From: Galaxea fascicularis
Taxonomy: Eukaryota; Cnidaria; Anthozoa; Scleractinia; Euphylliidae
DNA length: 64,000 nucleotides
NCBI GenBank assembly: GCA_948470475.1
Contig: OX419340.1
Span: 17,883,016-17,947,015, forward strand
Direction of reading: 5' to 3'
Below are positions 51,458-63,792 of this stretch, one piece after another. Position numbers and translations under genes: made by a program. The first letter of the stretch is position 1, and the number at the start of each line of letters is the position of its first letter. The notes beneath the pieces were generated by a model, which did no database searches, was not told the origin of the DNA, and saw only the letters and a list, made by a program, of their open reading frames with translations.

Positions 51458-54400
51458 GTCACATCAGCATGTTTTGTGCTCTTTAAGATATCACAAAAAT
51501 TTTCCTAATCCGATCATGCTCCGACCATAGGTTTCCGGCTGAACTATCAGAGTGTTGCCACTGGTGTAGTGGCTGTCGTAAACTGATGCCAAGACTTAAT
51601 TGTTTGGAATCTTCTTGTGCAGTTCAAAAAAACATATAGCCAGTAAAATCCAACGATTATCCCCGTAGTCTAAGAATGGACCCCTATCGAGAGTGCGTGT
51701 AAGATTATGACGAAGATATTCGAATTTCGCTGGCATTAAAGAAACACTCAGCAAATGCAAAGCCCTCTTCATGAAAATTGCCAGGAACGATGTCTGGAAA
51801 AATTTAACATATTGACTGCGTTCACGATCTACCTGCCTTCGATCATAGCTCGCCGACACAATAGACCTTATTTAGCTTCATTTTAGCTTCATTTTTAGAT
51901 TCACAGCTAATTAACAGAAGGTCGCTAAGGCATTGCATGTGTATCTTACTTATTTTACTAACAAATTCAAGCCAAGAGCCCGAAAAGGGGCGAACGTTTG
52001 CTTCGTTTCGACAGAACTGCTGAAATTTCTTTACGCACCGCGAAAAGCGGATGTAAGGAATTTCATATACGAAAAGCTTTAATTTTAACTGATAATGTAT
52101 TCTCTTTAATTATTCCTTTATCCCCCTTTTTCGGTCTTTTTGCAAAATTTTAATAACACTGTTCAACACAACAACGCATATAATTTTCGTTCTTCATCTC
52201 AAATCCTGTGCGCTTTTTTATTTGTCTTTTATGTTCAGTTTGAACTTGATAATTTTTGCATTGTTTTTAGTGGTATTGTCGTGACAAAAATATGGATATG
52301 CAATATCTAGAACACTTCAGTAAACGGACTTTGAAAACGTATTATATGCACATTTTAAACTACATTCATCAAGATCTCTGGAGTAGAAAAAGAGTTCCAT
52401 TATCTTCTTTACACTTTGGATGAAAAATTAATTTTTAACAGTAAATATTACATTTATTGATTGAGATCCATTTGTGCCATAGTTCACGTATATTCCACTT
52501 GTTTCTGATGGAGTTTTATCAGCTTAGCCGGCCGCAGTATATTTTATTTGAAAGCCTGACATGGAACTGACGACGAAGTAAATCTAGCACAGAAAAATCG
52601 AGCACTGAAAAGAGAAAAAGGATCTCTCTGCAATAAATTTTTAAATTTGTACATGTAGTGTTATTTTTCGTAAGTTTCCGAGTCTTAAAATGCGATGTTG
52701 TCATATGCAAGTCCGAATCGTTGCTAACTTTTCATTAGTAATTACGAGTCTTGTCGCTAATTATAATAATTATGTTATTGTAAGATCAGGAGGACTAATC
52801 ATAATTACGTTTTTATCTTATCAGGATTTGAAGCGCGCCGATCGGAAAGGAAAAGGTCCAAATGTCGGTGTAAGGGCTTTCTCCGCGCACACTCTGTTTA
52901 AACTTTGCCGGCGTATGTCAAAAGGACAAATTTAAACTGAAAGCACTTTACAATGTGTCAGCAGTTTGCTTTTGTGGTCGCTTATCATCTTTAGTTAATG
53001 ATGTCTGCGGCGGTAAAGCCATTCTCCAGTTCATGGAAAACAACATAATAATGAGAGCGTTTAAGCTTCAGCTTGGAAGCTTAGCTGGTCTGCGGCGTCC
53101 AAAACACTATCACTTGACAAATCACACCGCTCTTATATCACACTTTTATGACCAAGCCTGCGGGGACATTTTGTTGTCCTTGAATGCGTACACTGTATGT
53201 ATCATTTGCTTTTCGAATACTCTTCGCCATTCAGTCTCGCATGATCACTATTTGACTGATCTGTGTTGTAAACCAGGTTCTACCAAAGTTGTAAATATTT
53301 CGGATAAATAGAATTTGCCAACCAAGGTTTAATCTTCTCTAAACTTTTTTTTTTGTCATTTTTAACACCTTAATGTAACGTTCCTTTTGTAGAGTTCTCC
53401 TCAGTTTAAACTTATTCACCCCTTTTACAACAGGAAGATCGAAATTACTACCTTGTCAGTTCCACACATTATTCACGTTTCATTCATAGAGCCATAACCA
53501 AGTAGTTGTTTCCTATTTTCTAAAGACAGATAATTCTTAAGTTCGGAGTAGTCTCGTAAACTATCGCACAGAACTGAAACGCAGACGAGGCTGACCCTTG
53601 AGTGCATCTTGAGTCCTTGTGGAGGAAATCGGCCGAACCCTCTTCCATATTCTCCCACGCCTACACTATTTTTTGACACACTTTATCAAGAGGGTTGATC
53701 TTAATGGCACTCTCTTTCCAAGAGTAAAAAATCGTGAGAGTGATTTGTCAAGAACGTTAATCAAATTCACTTAGGAGAGCACTAGCATCTGTTGAACATT
53801 CTTGTTGACGCATATTCGCTAGCCGTTAGGATGACAGAGGGATTTGAATAATTTTGAATATGGGAAAATTATACTTGGAAGATTTTTTTTTCGGCTTCTC
53901 ATTTTAGAACATGCGATATCACTGTCATCCATAAGTCAAACTGCAGACTCCTGCCACTTTCGACCTTTTTACGAGCCAGCCCGGCAGCAGAAAGGATAAC
54001 GCATTTTTTATGAAACCAAACTAGAAAATAACATAAGGAAAGTTTAATCTTACATCAATAACACGACATAGCGGGTTGGTTGACCGATCTCCACATCCAA
54101 GTGAAGTTGGCCCATTACCAAGGGAGTTATTTTGACAAGTTTCCGTTTGATTTGCCGAACAGTTCCCTGTTTTCTCTGTAGGCATTAAACAGTAAGAAGT
54201 AAATAAGCAAAAAGCCTTGTTCTGTGTTTGAAGTAATATTTTGTAATACGTATACAAAATCTAGCAGCCAAGACATTTTGAATTCTCACTTTTGAATTCG
54301 AACCAGACCGTAGGAGCCTTTTATTTGTTCTTCCGGGTGGTTAGATCAACGGTGAGGCGGAATGGCAGGCGGTGAAAAATAAACGGATTGGCGGATTATG

Positions 54401-57400
54401 GGAGACAAAATGCCCAATATCTTGCTGGTTCTATCTTAGAATTTTTTTTCTGTATGTGCGCATTCTAGCCTTGGTTGTCGTAGAACACCACTCCGTTATA
54501 GTTTGTAATGGGCTACATGTTTCATTTGCGTCATGAAATGTTGTGTTTCAGCTATTGTTTCTAACCTACTCTTTGCCAATTACAAGTATTTCTCAGCATT
54601 TCATGCTTTTCTTCTAATTACGCCCATAGCCTAAACCTTTTTGGAGTAAAATTAAGCAAAATATCCTGTTATTTGGATACTGGTATATTTAAAGAATACC
54701 TTGCTAAAAATGCAAAAATTCTTTGTGCTATATATCAAATTCTCAAACAGCAGTACGGAATTACTTATTTGGTTTTCTTTTTTTAAAATAGTAGAGTCTT
54801 AAGTCATACTAATTAAGTGGGGATTTGTCCTTACAACATGGACAGGGCACCCTCTTCACCAATTTCCATTTTCGCGTCATTAAAATTTCATATACAATTT
54901 TAATTTTCCATCTGTTTTTCTAAGAAAGGCTTAAGCCGTCTTATTCCTTCCTTCAATGCATTAGTCGCCTCTTTGTTGTGTGAGAGCGGTGCTCTCTGTA
55001 TTCTAAAACAATCCATTAGTTAATAATTAGCCTTTCCAACCACAGTTACCCGAAATATTGTTGTTGATACCTCGAACTGTTTAAGGTTTTAGCGACAAAA
55101 TTTCCACAGCAAATAATTTAAGTTTTTACACAACGCCGACTTATTCCCAGGAGGTTTCATTTCAACGAAGGTAATAAGGCGTTTAAAAACACCTGAATTA
55201 AAACGACCGCATTCTTTCTCTTAATTGGCCTCACTAAGCAATAGCAATTTGTCAAAATAAATGCTTCTCAAAGCTAAAGGAATTACGTCGCCGCTCACGT
55301 TTTGTCGTGAGGTTTTCCCATTTCCGGTTTAAAACAACGTACTTCCTGTTTGAGTGCTCGGTTGATTTCCGCTATATTTTCTTTTGCCATCGCCCTGAAC
55401 TTCGGTTGTTTTCAATTTTCATCAAACCCAGAGAAGACCTTTGTTAATTCCCTATTATCATCGGAAACAGACAAACCTCTGAGGCTGTGAAACTAAAAGA
55501 ATATGCCGCCGAACTTCTGCCATTTTCAATTTTTTTCGATGACGCTACGGCAATGAAAGCGGCAAGTTCAAACGTTTCAAAAATAGGCTCTCTTTTGAAT
55601 GTGCAAAAAGTTAAGGTGGCCAATTATGGATTTATAGCTCGAAACTTTTAATTCTTCGGGAAGAAAAGTCGAAATTACAGGTCTGATCGGCGGCATAGCT
55701 AGGGCCAATAATTTTCCTTTCGGTAGTTTAAAATTTTTACCGGCGAATCTCTTTATCCGTACCGCGGCTCGAAATCAAGTAGTTTGCGTTGGCAAAATTA
55801 GAGACAGGAAAACTAACACATTTACTCACTGTAAATTCTGTTTAAGTTTCCAAAACGCGAAATACCACTATTTTTTGAGGTTGACAGAACTTTTTCTTTA
55901 GAACAACATGCTCAGCAAACGCCAGTTTGGTTTTAAGTTTTCTGGGCTGCGTGACTGACAAAGGGCAAAACAACGCGCGTTTGGTTATAAAATCACCAGT
56001 AATCAAAATCCGCAACGCTTTCAATTGAAAGTCGTTATTTTGAGATGGGTTTATTTTACGGAATTTCCCAACAATTCGGCGATCCAAATATCATTTGCTT
56101 CCAACTCTTGCTTCTCAACCACTATCACGAGAGTACGTACAGTATTTAATTTGAAAGCACCAAAATGTTCCCTTCACTGCTACCCAAAGTGGCGAACGTG
56201 TGTGAAGTCAGAAAAGACTTGATAAGAGAACATAACTTTTTCTCATCAAAAGAACCGGTCATACATGAAAGGTACCGCCTGGATGCTTGTGTTCCGTGAA
56301 ATATTAAAGTTCGTCTCCCCGCGCAATCGAGATAACTGACATTACAATGCGCGGTTTCGGTCTCTGAAAAGTATGGCAAGCAATTCTTAGCGATGTTTGT
56401 CCACTTCTCCGTTACAATCAACTTTTCGTTCGTAAATTACTCCGGCAAACACTCTCCAGCGACACAAAGAAGAACCCGAAAAGACAAATAATTATCGCTG
56501 GCAATGTTAAGTTGAAATTTTGCTTGGCCCTTAACCTAATTTTAACTAAGCCGGATTGAAAAAGGAGCCGCGTTCGATCGCGAGGACGACCAGTCCAAAA
56601 AATATTATCGTGTAATACAACCAATAATGTGTTAAGTGAATTGCATGGTCCCGACAGTTCATCAAATAAAAAAATTTCATTAGCAGATATTTTGAATTAG
56701 AATGCCGGAGATCGCGGAAAGCGGCCAATGAACCAAGAGTCGACGGACCCTAAATAGTGTCCGGTACATGGAATGGCTTGAAACTCGCTGCGAGACGGCC
56801 AGCGAAAACACAAAATCGCTTCGAAGTTTTTCTGGTTGTGGCCATTTCGAAAAGTATGGCACGAATGCTGATTAAAAATTACAAACAAATTTCCCCGCCA
56901 ACCAAACAATCAGCAGAGCTCACTTGTCGAATTTGATTGACATTGATATCCTTTTAGACTTGCCGCTCTTTGCTTATCCAAGATTGGTAATGAGAGCGTT
57001 TAATTCATTTTGTGGTCTAAGACGATTCGCCGCGCTAAACCCTCATTTAGCACGGAATACAATAGCTTGGAGCGAGCAAGCGACCCAATCAGTTATCGTA
57101 GATGCCGTAAAAGGGCCGCTTTATTCCCAGATCTTCACCAAATCGTTAGATTTTCAGTCCGTCTCATTGCAAGGCAATCAGAAAAGATCCTACCAGCTGC
57201 ACTTAATTAAAGCCACCGTCAACATGTGTGAAGTTAGCATAAAGCACGTGCTATCACCCAGGGCATCGATCCGCGCTTTCTGATTGGCGCGGTCTCGTGC
57301 GCCGTTGTGACGTTCACTCCCGAGGGATTGATGGTTTGAGCGCCGCCTTTTGCGAGCGGCTCCGTTTGAAGTAGTTTTTGCAGCCTTACCGCACTTGAAA

Positions 57401-57490
57401 ACACTTAGAACCCAAATGCGGACGGCTTTCGAGCACTGCGAAGCTTTTCTCGCGCAAGAAACCTTTCAAGACCAATACACACACGTCAAG

Positions 57491-57500
57491 ATCTTTGATC
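57491..57500. promoter_or_regulatory. TCF/LEF-like site upstream of Axin
   Basis: ATCTTTGATC (inverse GATCAAAGAT) contains the TCF core CTTTGAT, 236 bases before the Axin start codon. A weaker version, CTTTTGATCT, is at 57626-57635. Axin-type genes are direct Wnt feedback targets in several animals, so a TCF site here would fit. Such short sites arise often by chance. Confidence 0.35.
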
Positions 57501-57735
57501 GTGTGGCATTCATTTGCCGAGTATTTTTCAGTGATCGGCTGCAAGGCACATTTTGAGCAGTTCATCGGAGCGTCGCAAGTGATATATGTATTTGAATATT
57601 TGCTTTGAGGGCTCACCGCGGCTTACTTTTGATCTCTGCGAGGCATTCTCTTAGTAGATCCGACGAACAACTGTAAAACAGGCTGTTAGCTCATCTCGAC
57701 TGAATGCGGTCTGCAATTTTGGGCGATTCGTAGCC

Positions 57736-58736
57736 ATGGATTTGGAGCAAACGCTTCCTAAAGGCTCTCTGAGGGTTTATTATGGTCATAGGGAATCACA
57801 ACAGAAATCTACTACACGTGAAATATTACAGGCCGGATCATCAGCGGCCGAATGCCCCACAACTATGCGACCCCCTCCAACTGGCGAAGATTCTAACGAC
57901 TCAGAACGCTCCAAAGGAAATTTACCGGCTTCTTCGAAGCCAGAATCTTTCCTCTCGAGTCCTCGAATGACGCCGAGGAGGTTTTCGAAAAAGGAATCGA
58001 TCGCAGTGCGTGGTTATTCAGGACTTGAGTCGGACGAACTAGCACCGCTAGGCTTTGAACCGGAGGGTAGCGCTGCTTCTACACCGCAGTGCGAGCGATG
58101 GCCGACTAGTTTAAGTGACATGCTTATGGACTGTCAAGGATTCAACTCTTTTTACCAATTTCTACGGCAGGAGAACAGTGAAATTCTTTTAGATTTCTGG
58201 CGTGCTTCCGAGTCGTTCAAGCGAATGGCGCCGATTTCACCAGAAATGCGAACGACCGCTAAAGCGATTTTCCAGAAGTTTATTTTCGTTGGAAGTTCTG
58301 ACGCTGTGGAAATCAGCGACACAACGAGAAATAAAATAGCACAGCATGTTAATGATCAGCCTGTGGATTGTGGACTTTTCGAGGAGGCTTTATCAGAAAT
58401 CATGGCCGACATGAAAAATAATCATTATCCGAGGTTTCTGAACACAAGCCTGTACAAGGAGTCTATTCAAAGCGGCGGCGAAAGTCCGAAAGATATTTGT
58501 GACCGCTATTCACATGCACAGACGGCCAGATTTCATGCTGGATATTTACCTACTCTTCCGGAGGAGAAGGTCTTAGGATTTGACGAGATTGAGGATGATG
58601 GAGACCAATTTGAATTTGAACAACATCGTAAAAGTGTGAAAGGATTGTCTCATTGCAGCAAGAGATCGGGTTCGGATGAGCACAATGCGAGGCAAGTGAT
58701 TCGTTCAATTTCTACCATAACAAACCCTTTCTTATC
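57736..58736 (+). CDS. AXIN: Axin first coding exon (tankyrase motif and RGS domain)
   Basis: 1001 nt from ATG to the donor GTAAGA, phase 0 to 2. Without splicing the frame would end at once, because the TAA at 58738-58740 is formed by the donor bases (TCG TAA). The open frame alone would give a 334-residue RGS-only protein. Confidence 0.95.
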
Positions 58737-61700
58737 GTAAGAGCCACTGTCTTGTGATTTTGCCGGATTTGTACACTTGAAATATCTCATTGAGTCGCCT
58801 GACAGTTGTACAGTGTAGTTATCGGCGGCAATTTACATTCAATGTTTTTCGAATACGATTGGATCGTTGTTAAGCAATGTTATTGCAATTTACTTTCTGT
58901 TGTTTTGGAACGATAATAAGACCGACTTTGTAGTTAATGAAAGCGTGAGGTCGATTGATTTATTTTGGTTGCTTCGTGAGAGATTAGAGCTAAAATCGTA
59001 AGGCTTACTAATAGAAACAGATATTGCTTCTCTAGTTATGAGCATTTGAACCAGTTTTTGTAAAGGCTAAGTTTATGTTAGAGAGTTTGACAACTTCGCG
59101 GAGAGCGTTTGAAATTCGACTGTTCCGTTTAATTGAAACCGATTTTTAATTTCTAAAGAATTTTGATCCTAACTTTCGGAAGTGTAACGAACTGATTAGA
59201 AAATGCAGTTGTTTTGGTCGCTAATGTTTCCAAGTCTGTTATAAATGTGGGAATTTTGCAAACCTAAGTTAACGCAATTCTTAAGGTTTTCAAATGGTAC
59301 CTGCGATCATGCTTAAGTTGTTTGACCTCCAGATAAAATTAGAACTGGTGAGACGTCAAGAGTAATTGTCAACTTTGTCGCTCTAAACCAAACTTATTGT
59401 TTTTGTGCTTGAGATAAACACTGTTTCTACTAGCCGGCGAGTTGTGTCGCGCGCTGTGTGAAGTTCGTAAGTGATCGATCAACATACTTGGATGTGAAAT
59501 TCTACATACTTTTGTTTTGTGTGATAAAATGACGTTTTCAATCTGGGGGAGTCTTTTGATACTTCCAAAAAATCACTAATCTGTTAAATCTATCAACTTT
59601 TCGAGCAATTTCGAATCTCCTCTAAATGAAATCAAGTTCCGGTCTAGATTTGGGAATGACTCTGACTTGCATCTTTCTTAAGAAAGATTTTTTTTAGCCT
59701 CATCGGGTAAACATGAAGGTTTTATGTCCTGTTATTGTGTCGTTCGATCAGAAGTACTTGTAATTTGGAGAGGGTGCGAATTCCGTAGCCGTTGGTTCCA
59801 GCCGGGGGCCGGATACTTGAGTCAGGGTATCGGGTTAATGAAACTGATCAGTCGAGGTGATTGCATTTTCTCGTGCAAAACTCCTGTTGTCGTCTTTGAA
59901 TGGTGTTCTTGTGATTCCACAGGATCTTTTGACTAGCTTCCATGATTATGAATTCCTATATCAACTTGAAAGCAAGACAAACAGCCAACATTGAGTTGAA
60001 AGGCTTAGTAATAGATGGCAAATTGAATCTGTGCAAACATGCATTAGCATTCGCTACCTAGCTGTCAGGGCATAATGGAAAAAAGTTCACAATTTTCATC
60101 ATAATAATTTTAGTAGATTGTTTTTGTACATGGCTTTTCTAATTATGCACAGACCTAAAAAACTGACGATTGTACAGTTCAGAGTCTTGTGACTGCAAAA
60201 TTGTTTTGGGTATTAAGAGTAACAAAACTGAACTTAGATGTATTTGTAAAGAAATTGTATAAGGTGATAGTTTGGAGACTGTTGTCAGAGTATTGTGTTT
60301 TTGTACCCTTGAAAAAGTTCTTTCTTTGATTGGGATTCATCCAAGCATGACCTTAGATCTTAAGAATGTTTTGGTTCCCAAGGGGTCAACAAGCTAGCAA
60401 TGTTCTTACTTTGCTTCACTTGTTTTAAAAATTTTGCATTGTCGCCTTTTAGTGCATCCCAAAGAGCTGCTCTTTAAACACTTGCATCATAAAAGGATCT
60501 GTTTTATTGACAATTTGTTTTTGCTGTTGATCTGAATTACTTACAGTGGAACTTTGATTTAACAAAATGCCAAGGGACTGGGGAAAATGGTATGTTATAA
60601 TTATTGAGGGTTCGTTAAATTGAAAACCTTGATGTAACAAATGCGGAAAACAACCAAAATATTCATTATATCGGGGTACACTGTGTAGTTAAAAATTGTT
60701 TTTTTGTTTTTTTTTTAATGGTGTGAGATTGCACTAGCCAGCATTTCCGGATCTGAACAAGTACAGTAAATACCATGAAGCGTAAAGTGTCAGTGTCTGC
60801 ATTTATAATGAGCTGTTAACTGTGAAGTTGTTCTATTGTTACAGGATTAAGGGATTTTCATCCTTGTCAGTCCATTTCACATTATTTTATCTTTCGTCAC
60901 ATGTTGGCATTTCTTTGTTATATCGGGGTACATTTTATGTGAGTTTCTAGATTGTGTTTGTTATAACAAGGACGTCATAACATAGAGATTCATCAGGGTT
61001 GTAGCTAAGAAATAGTATTTATTACTCAGCCAGTTTAGGCAGCAGTTGAGCCAGCCGTCAACGTGTGTTTGCCGGCCAAAATGCAGCCGGCAATCACCTC
61101 CTTCTCAGCGGGCGAATTTCACCAGCACTTAGAGACAACCCTAGTTTGTTATATCAAGGTTCTGTTCCATACATTTGACTGTAACTTTGGCCAGGCTGAA
61201 GAATAGCGTTCATTATACCAAGGACTTTGTTGTATAGAGGTTCTGCTGTATAAGGCTACAGGTTTCTTGACCCCCAAAGAAAGAAAAGATTAGGCTTGTA
61301 TTCTCACTGAGAAATTATATTTATGTTCATGTTGTTGTAAGTGAAAGAGATAAACAGAATTTCAGTTTCCAGTGTGACTTAAATTCTCTTCCTGTCTCAA
61401 CTGTAAGGCCTATTTCCACTCTGTTAACCCTGAAATATTTGTTAAAAGGAGCACATGTTAAAGCACTTAACATGGGTTATTGCACACTCCACATATGATT
61501 GGACAGCAAAAGTGCAGCTATTGAGGGTGATTTCATGGTTTGCTATCATTGTGTGGTCAGGCATGATATATTTAACCGTAAGTAAAGCTCGAGTCAGGTG
61601 AATGCATGTGATGCACATCCCAAAATCCCTCCAAGTGAAGAGATACCCAATTTCAGTTGTTTGACTTTTATGTAGTTCACTTAACCTAAAGAAATAATCA

Positions 61701-63792
61701 TGGGATAGGGAGAAAACCAGTGGTTTATTAATTATGTTAATTGATATAGAAACGATAACACAATTAAAAAGTGTGGCAGCTTCTTATGATTCATTAGACA
61801 GATAAACTCCAGATTAGAGGACATTAATTTTAAGTGCAGGCTTAAGTACAATGCTTAACATTCAAACTAGGTTGCCCTTTATATGAATGTCACGCCTATG
61901 CATTCTTTTATGGAATTTGCAAAGCGTATATTCAACCAACGTCGCACCAGTTTGATGCAGGGCTCAAGACTAATGGTAGCCAGCTAGCCACAGACTTGTA
62001 AAAATTCCGTTTTGGCTTGTAGGTTTTGCACTTCATTAGCTATTTTGGCTGGTGAAAATGTTAGCACAAAACATGTGCACTGGCCACTGGGCTAGTAAGC
62101 CTCATTTTCTTAAGTCTCGAGCCCTGTTGATGGTGTGCAAAATAGATAGTATAAACTGTATCAATGGACAATATTTTGCAATATTTATCTGTGGGTTGTC
62201 TGCGGGATCTTTTTAACTTCAAGCTTAAAGTATTGGACTGCCCTGGTACATAAAAGCATGTACGCATTTGGCTATTTGCTGTTGAGTGTTGGTTACATGT
62301 ATATAGCCAGTACTGTGGTAGAACCAAGCAAATAGTCTTTGTAAACTTAAAAGATGAGGCAGATGTTACTTGATTGTTTTTGTCAATGTTAAAAATATTT
62401 GGTGAGGCTGTTATCTCTGAAATACAACTTTTGCTTGTGGCAACTGTTTGCTTATCTTATTGCTTTTGTTATGGTTAAATGTATTTAATCCTGTGTCTCA
62501 GATATCTGAAGAATTTGAAACATGCCTTTCTTGATGATGGACAGTAATTTGTAGGTACATGTATGATCCAAAAGTGATAGTCATCTTTCTTTCATTGCAG
62601 TTGTTTACTCCATTGCCAAATTCCACTGAAACAATTGCTTTCACCATATCATTATCCAACGGCTCCTGTGGGCTCTAGGATTGAATCTGAGAATCAAAGC
62701 CTGTCCAGTGATGCTATGACAGAAGATACTCTCTCAATGACAGACAGTGCCTTCACTGAGTAAGTTCCTGGTTTGCAGATCTGTTTTTCAAAGATAGGAG
62801 CAGGATATTCCATTTCCAAGTTGTAGATGCAAGGCTAATTTTACTCCCTTGTTCCTTCTGTTAAACTATTTGTACATCTGTTGATCCATGCATAATGCTT
62901 GACTGAAGTAAGAACTACAATTCAACCACGAAACTGTAAAACCAAAATGGTGATCATGAAAACAGCCAAATGACAAAAATGAAAGGCACACAGAAGAGGA
63001 GGAACTTAATCATTTTTGGCCTGGGTTTGAACCTATGACCTCCTGTATAATAGTCTGATGCTCAACAAACCGAGCCAACCTGTCAGCGGTTTTCTAACTT
63101 TCAATGCTGGGGATGATGCCATTGAGGCAAAATTATATAATAAGGTTCAGTCTGATAATGTGTTAGGGGATCAGGCTTGGCACAGTGGTGAGGGCACTTA
63201 CCTTCAACCTATGTGTCCCAGGTTTGATTCTTCTTACATGTAAGTGGGCTGACTTTGTTGGTTCTCTATTCTGCTCCAAGAGGTTTTCCTCCAGGTAATC
63301 TGGTTTTGCCCTCTCTTCAAAAACAGGGTTGTTATTAGAAACTGTGACCTGGTACTGGTACCTCCATACTGTGAACACAGTGCTTGCCTTTGCTGTTTAG
63401 GTATTGAAAAGGGCAAACCAAAGAAATCTTAGGGGCACTCATCTATTTAGAATCCTATACCCTCCTATTTCTTCAATTAATGTAACCCCTGATCAAAAAC
63501 CAATATTTGAGTTGATTTAGAGTTCATATGATTTACATTATACCCAATAAGTAGGGCGTCTGTGCTTGACTAGAAAGATTTGAGGCTTAACTAAAGTTGT
63601 CAATGATTTTATCATCACCACCACCATCCTTTTTTTAAGGTGGTTATGTGGTTTTAGTTTAAAGTGAATTTTGTTGTTCTTGTTGTTTGCAGTGATACCT
63701 CATCCAGATGCAGTGGTGGAAGACAGAAGTGTTCATCTCGTAGAAAGACCCCAGGTTACCGTGATGGTCTATCTTATATGCCTTTCATTCCA
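57736..63792 (+). CDS. AXIN: Axin, N-terminal part (three exons, 3' end outside the window)
   Basis: Axin is the cytoplasmic scaffold that brings APC, GSK3, CK1 and beta-catenin together so that beta-catenin is phosphorylated and destroyed. Exons 57736-58736, 62601-62759 and 63693-63792 give 420 codons. The start ATG is in GCCATGG, a strong initiation context. RPPPTGEDSN at residues 45-54 matches the tankyrase-binding motif of vertebrate Axin (RPPVPGEEGE). LGFEPEGSAASTPQCERW (105-122) leads into the RGS domain (about 122-243, with LLDFWRASESFKR and YPRFLNTSLY), the APC-binding part. GGESPKDICD and GYLPTL follow as in other Axins. Exon 2 carries NQSLSSDAMTEDTLSMTDSA, the serine-rich block that precedes the GSK3-binding region. 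GSK3-, beta-catenin-binding and DIX regions must lie beyond 64000. One gene symbol is used because cnidarians usually have a single Axin; vertebrates have two. Confidence 0.95.
60544..61248. mobile_element. Tc1/mariner- or pogo-like MITE, ~705 bp
   Basis: The left end CAGTGGAACTTTGATTTAAC and the right end (inverse CAGCAGAACCTCTATACAAC) form imperfect terminal repeats flanked by TA. The interior repeats related words (GTTATATCGGGGTACA, GTTATATCAAGGTTC, GTATAGAGGTTC). This type is widespread in invertebrates. No transposase frame is seen. Confidence 0.75.
61957..62126. mobile_element. Small MITE with CAGGGCTC ends
   Basis: GCAGGGCTCAAGACTAA at the left is inverted at the right as TTAAGTCTCGAGCCCTG. 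Inside, GCCAGCTAGCCA is echoed by TGGCTGG and GGCCACTGGGCTAG. Confidence 0.78.
62601..62759 (+). CDS. AXIN: Axin exon 2
   Basis: 159 nt, phase 2 to 2, acceptor TTGCAG, donor GTAAGT. Reads SPYHYPTAPVGSRIESENQS and then LSSDAMTEDTLSMTDSAFTE, matching the [20 protein letters not shown] segment of vertebrate Axin. Confidence 0.93.
63014..63092 (-). mobile_element. Family B SINE head fragment (copy 3)
   Basis: On the minus strand GGTTGGCTCGGTTTGTTGAG (A-box) and GGTCATAGGTTCAAACCCAG (B-box) match the heads at 4798 and 8157. The sequence after the B-box does not match their bodies. Confidence 0.75.
63166..63330 (+). mobile_element. tRNA-headed SINE, family A (copy 2)
   Basis: GGCTTGGCACAGTGGTGAGG and CCCAGGTTTGATTCTTC give the boxes. 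TTGGTTCTCTATTCTGCTCC then AGAGGTTTTCCTCCAGGTAA matches the body of the copy at 3381. Confidence 0.85.
63693..63792 (+). CDS. AXIN: Axin exon 3
   Basis: 100 nt, phase 2 to 0, acceptor TTTGCAG, donor GTGAGT. Reads DTSSRCSGGRQKCSSRRKTP and then GYRDGLSYMPFIP, corresponding to the basic stretch and PLPHIP motif before the GSK3-binding region. Confidence 0.88.

Larger units (their letters stand above)
49032..57735. other. Intergenic region between Nup85 and Axin, 8.7 kb
   Basis: Includes the Nup85 3' UTR, of unknown length. A candidate polyadenylation signal AATAAA is at 50141-50146 and an ATTAAA at 49753-49758. One MITE is at 51091-51457. The last few hundred bases are the Axin 5' flank. Open frames such as 52690-53311 and 56924-57283 have no recognisable domains. 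Confidence 0.7.
58737..62600 (+). other. Axin intron 1, 3.9 kb
   Basis: Contains a pogo/mariner-like MITE (60544-61248) and a small inverted-repeat element (61957-62126). Nothing else is recognised in 58741-60540. Confidence 0.75.

Noticed and set aside
52690..53311. Two neighbouring plus-strand ORFs (81 and 118 codons) in the intergenic region
   Set aside because: No domains, no splice logic linking them, and residue composition like random frames.
56924..57283. A 119-codon ORF upstream of Axin
   Set aside because: No family recognised. It overlaps other open frames in the GC-richer Axin 5' flank.
60544..61248. Tandem repeat array from recurring TTATATC-AGGTTC words
   Set aside because: The words are diverged, inverted as well as direct, and bounded by TA-flanked terminal repeats, so a pogo/mariner-like MITE explains them better.
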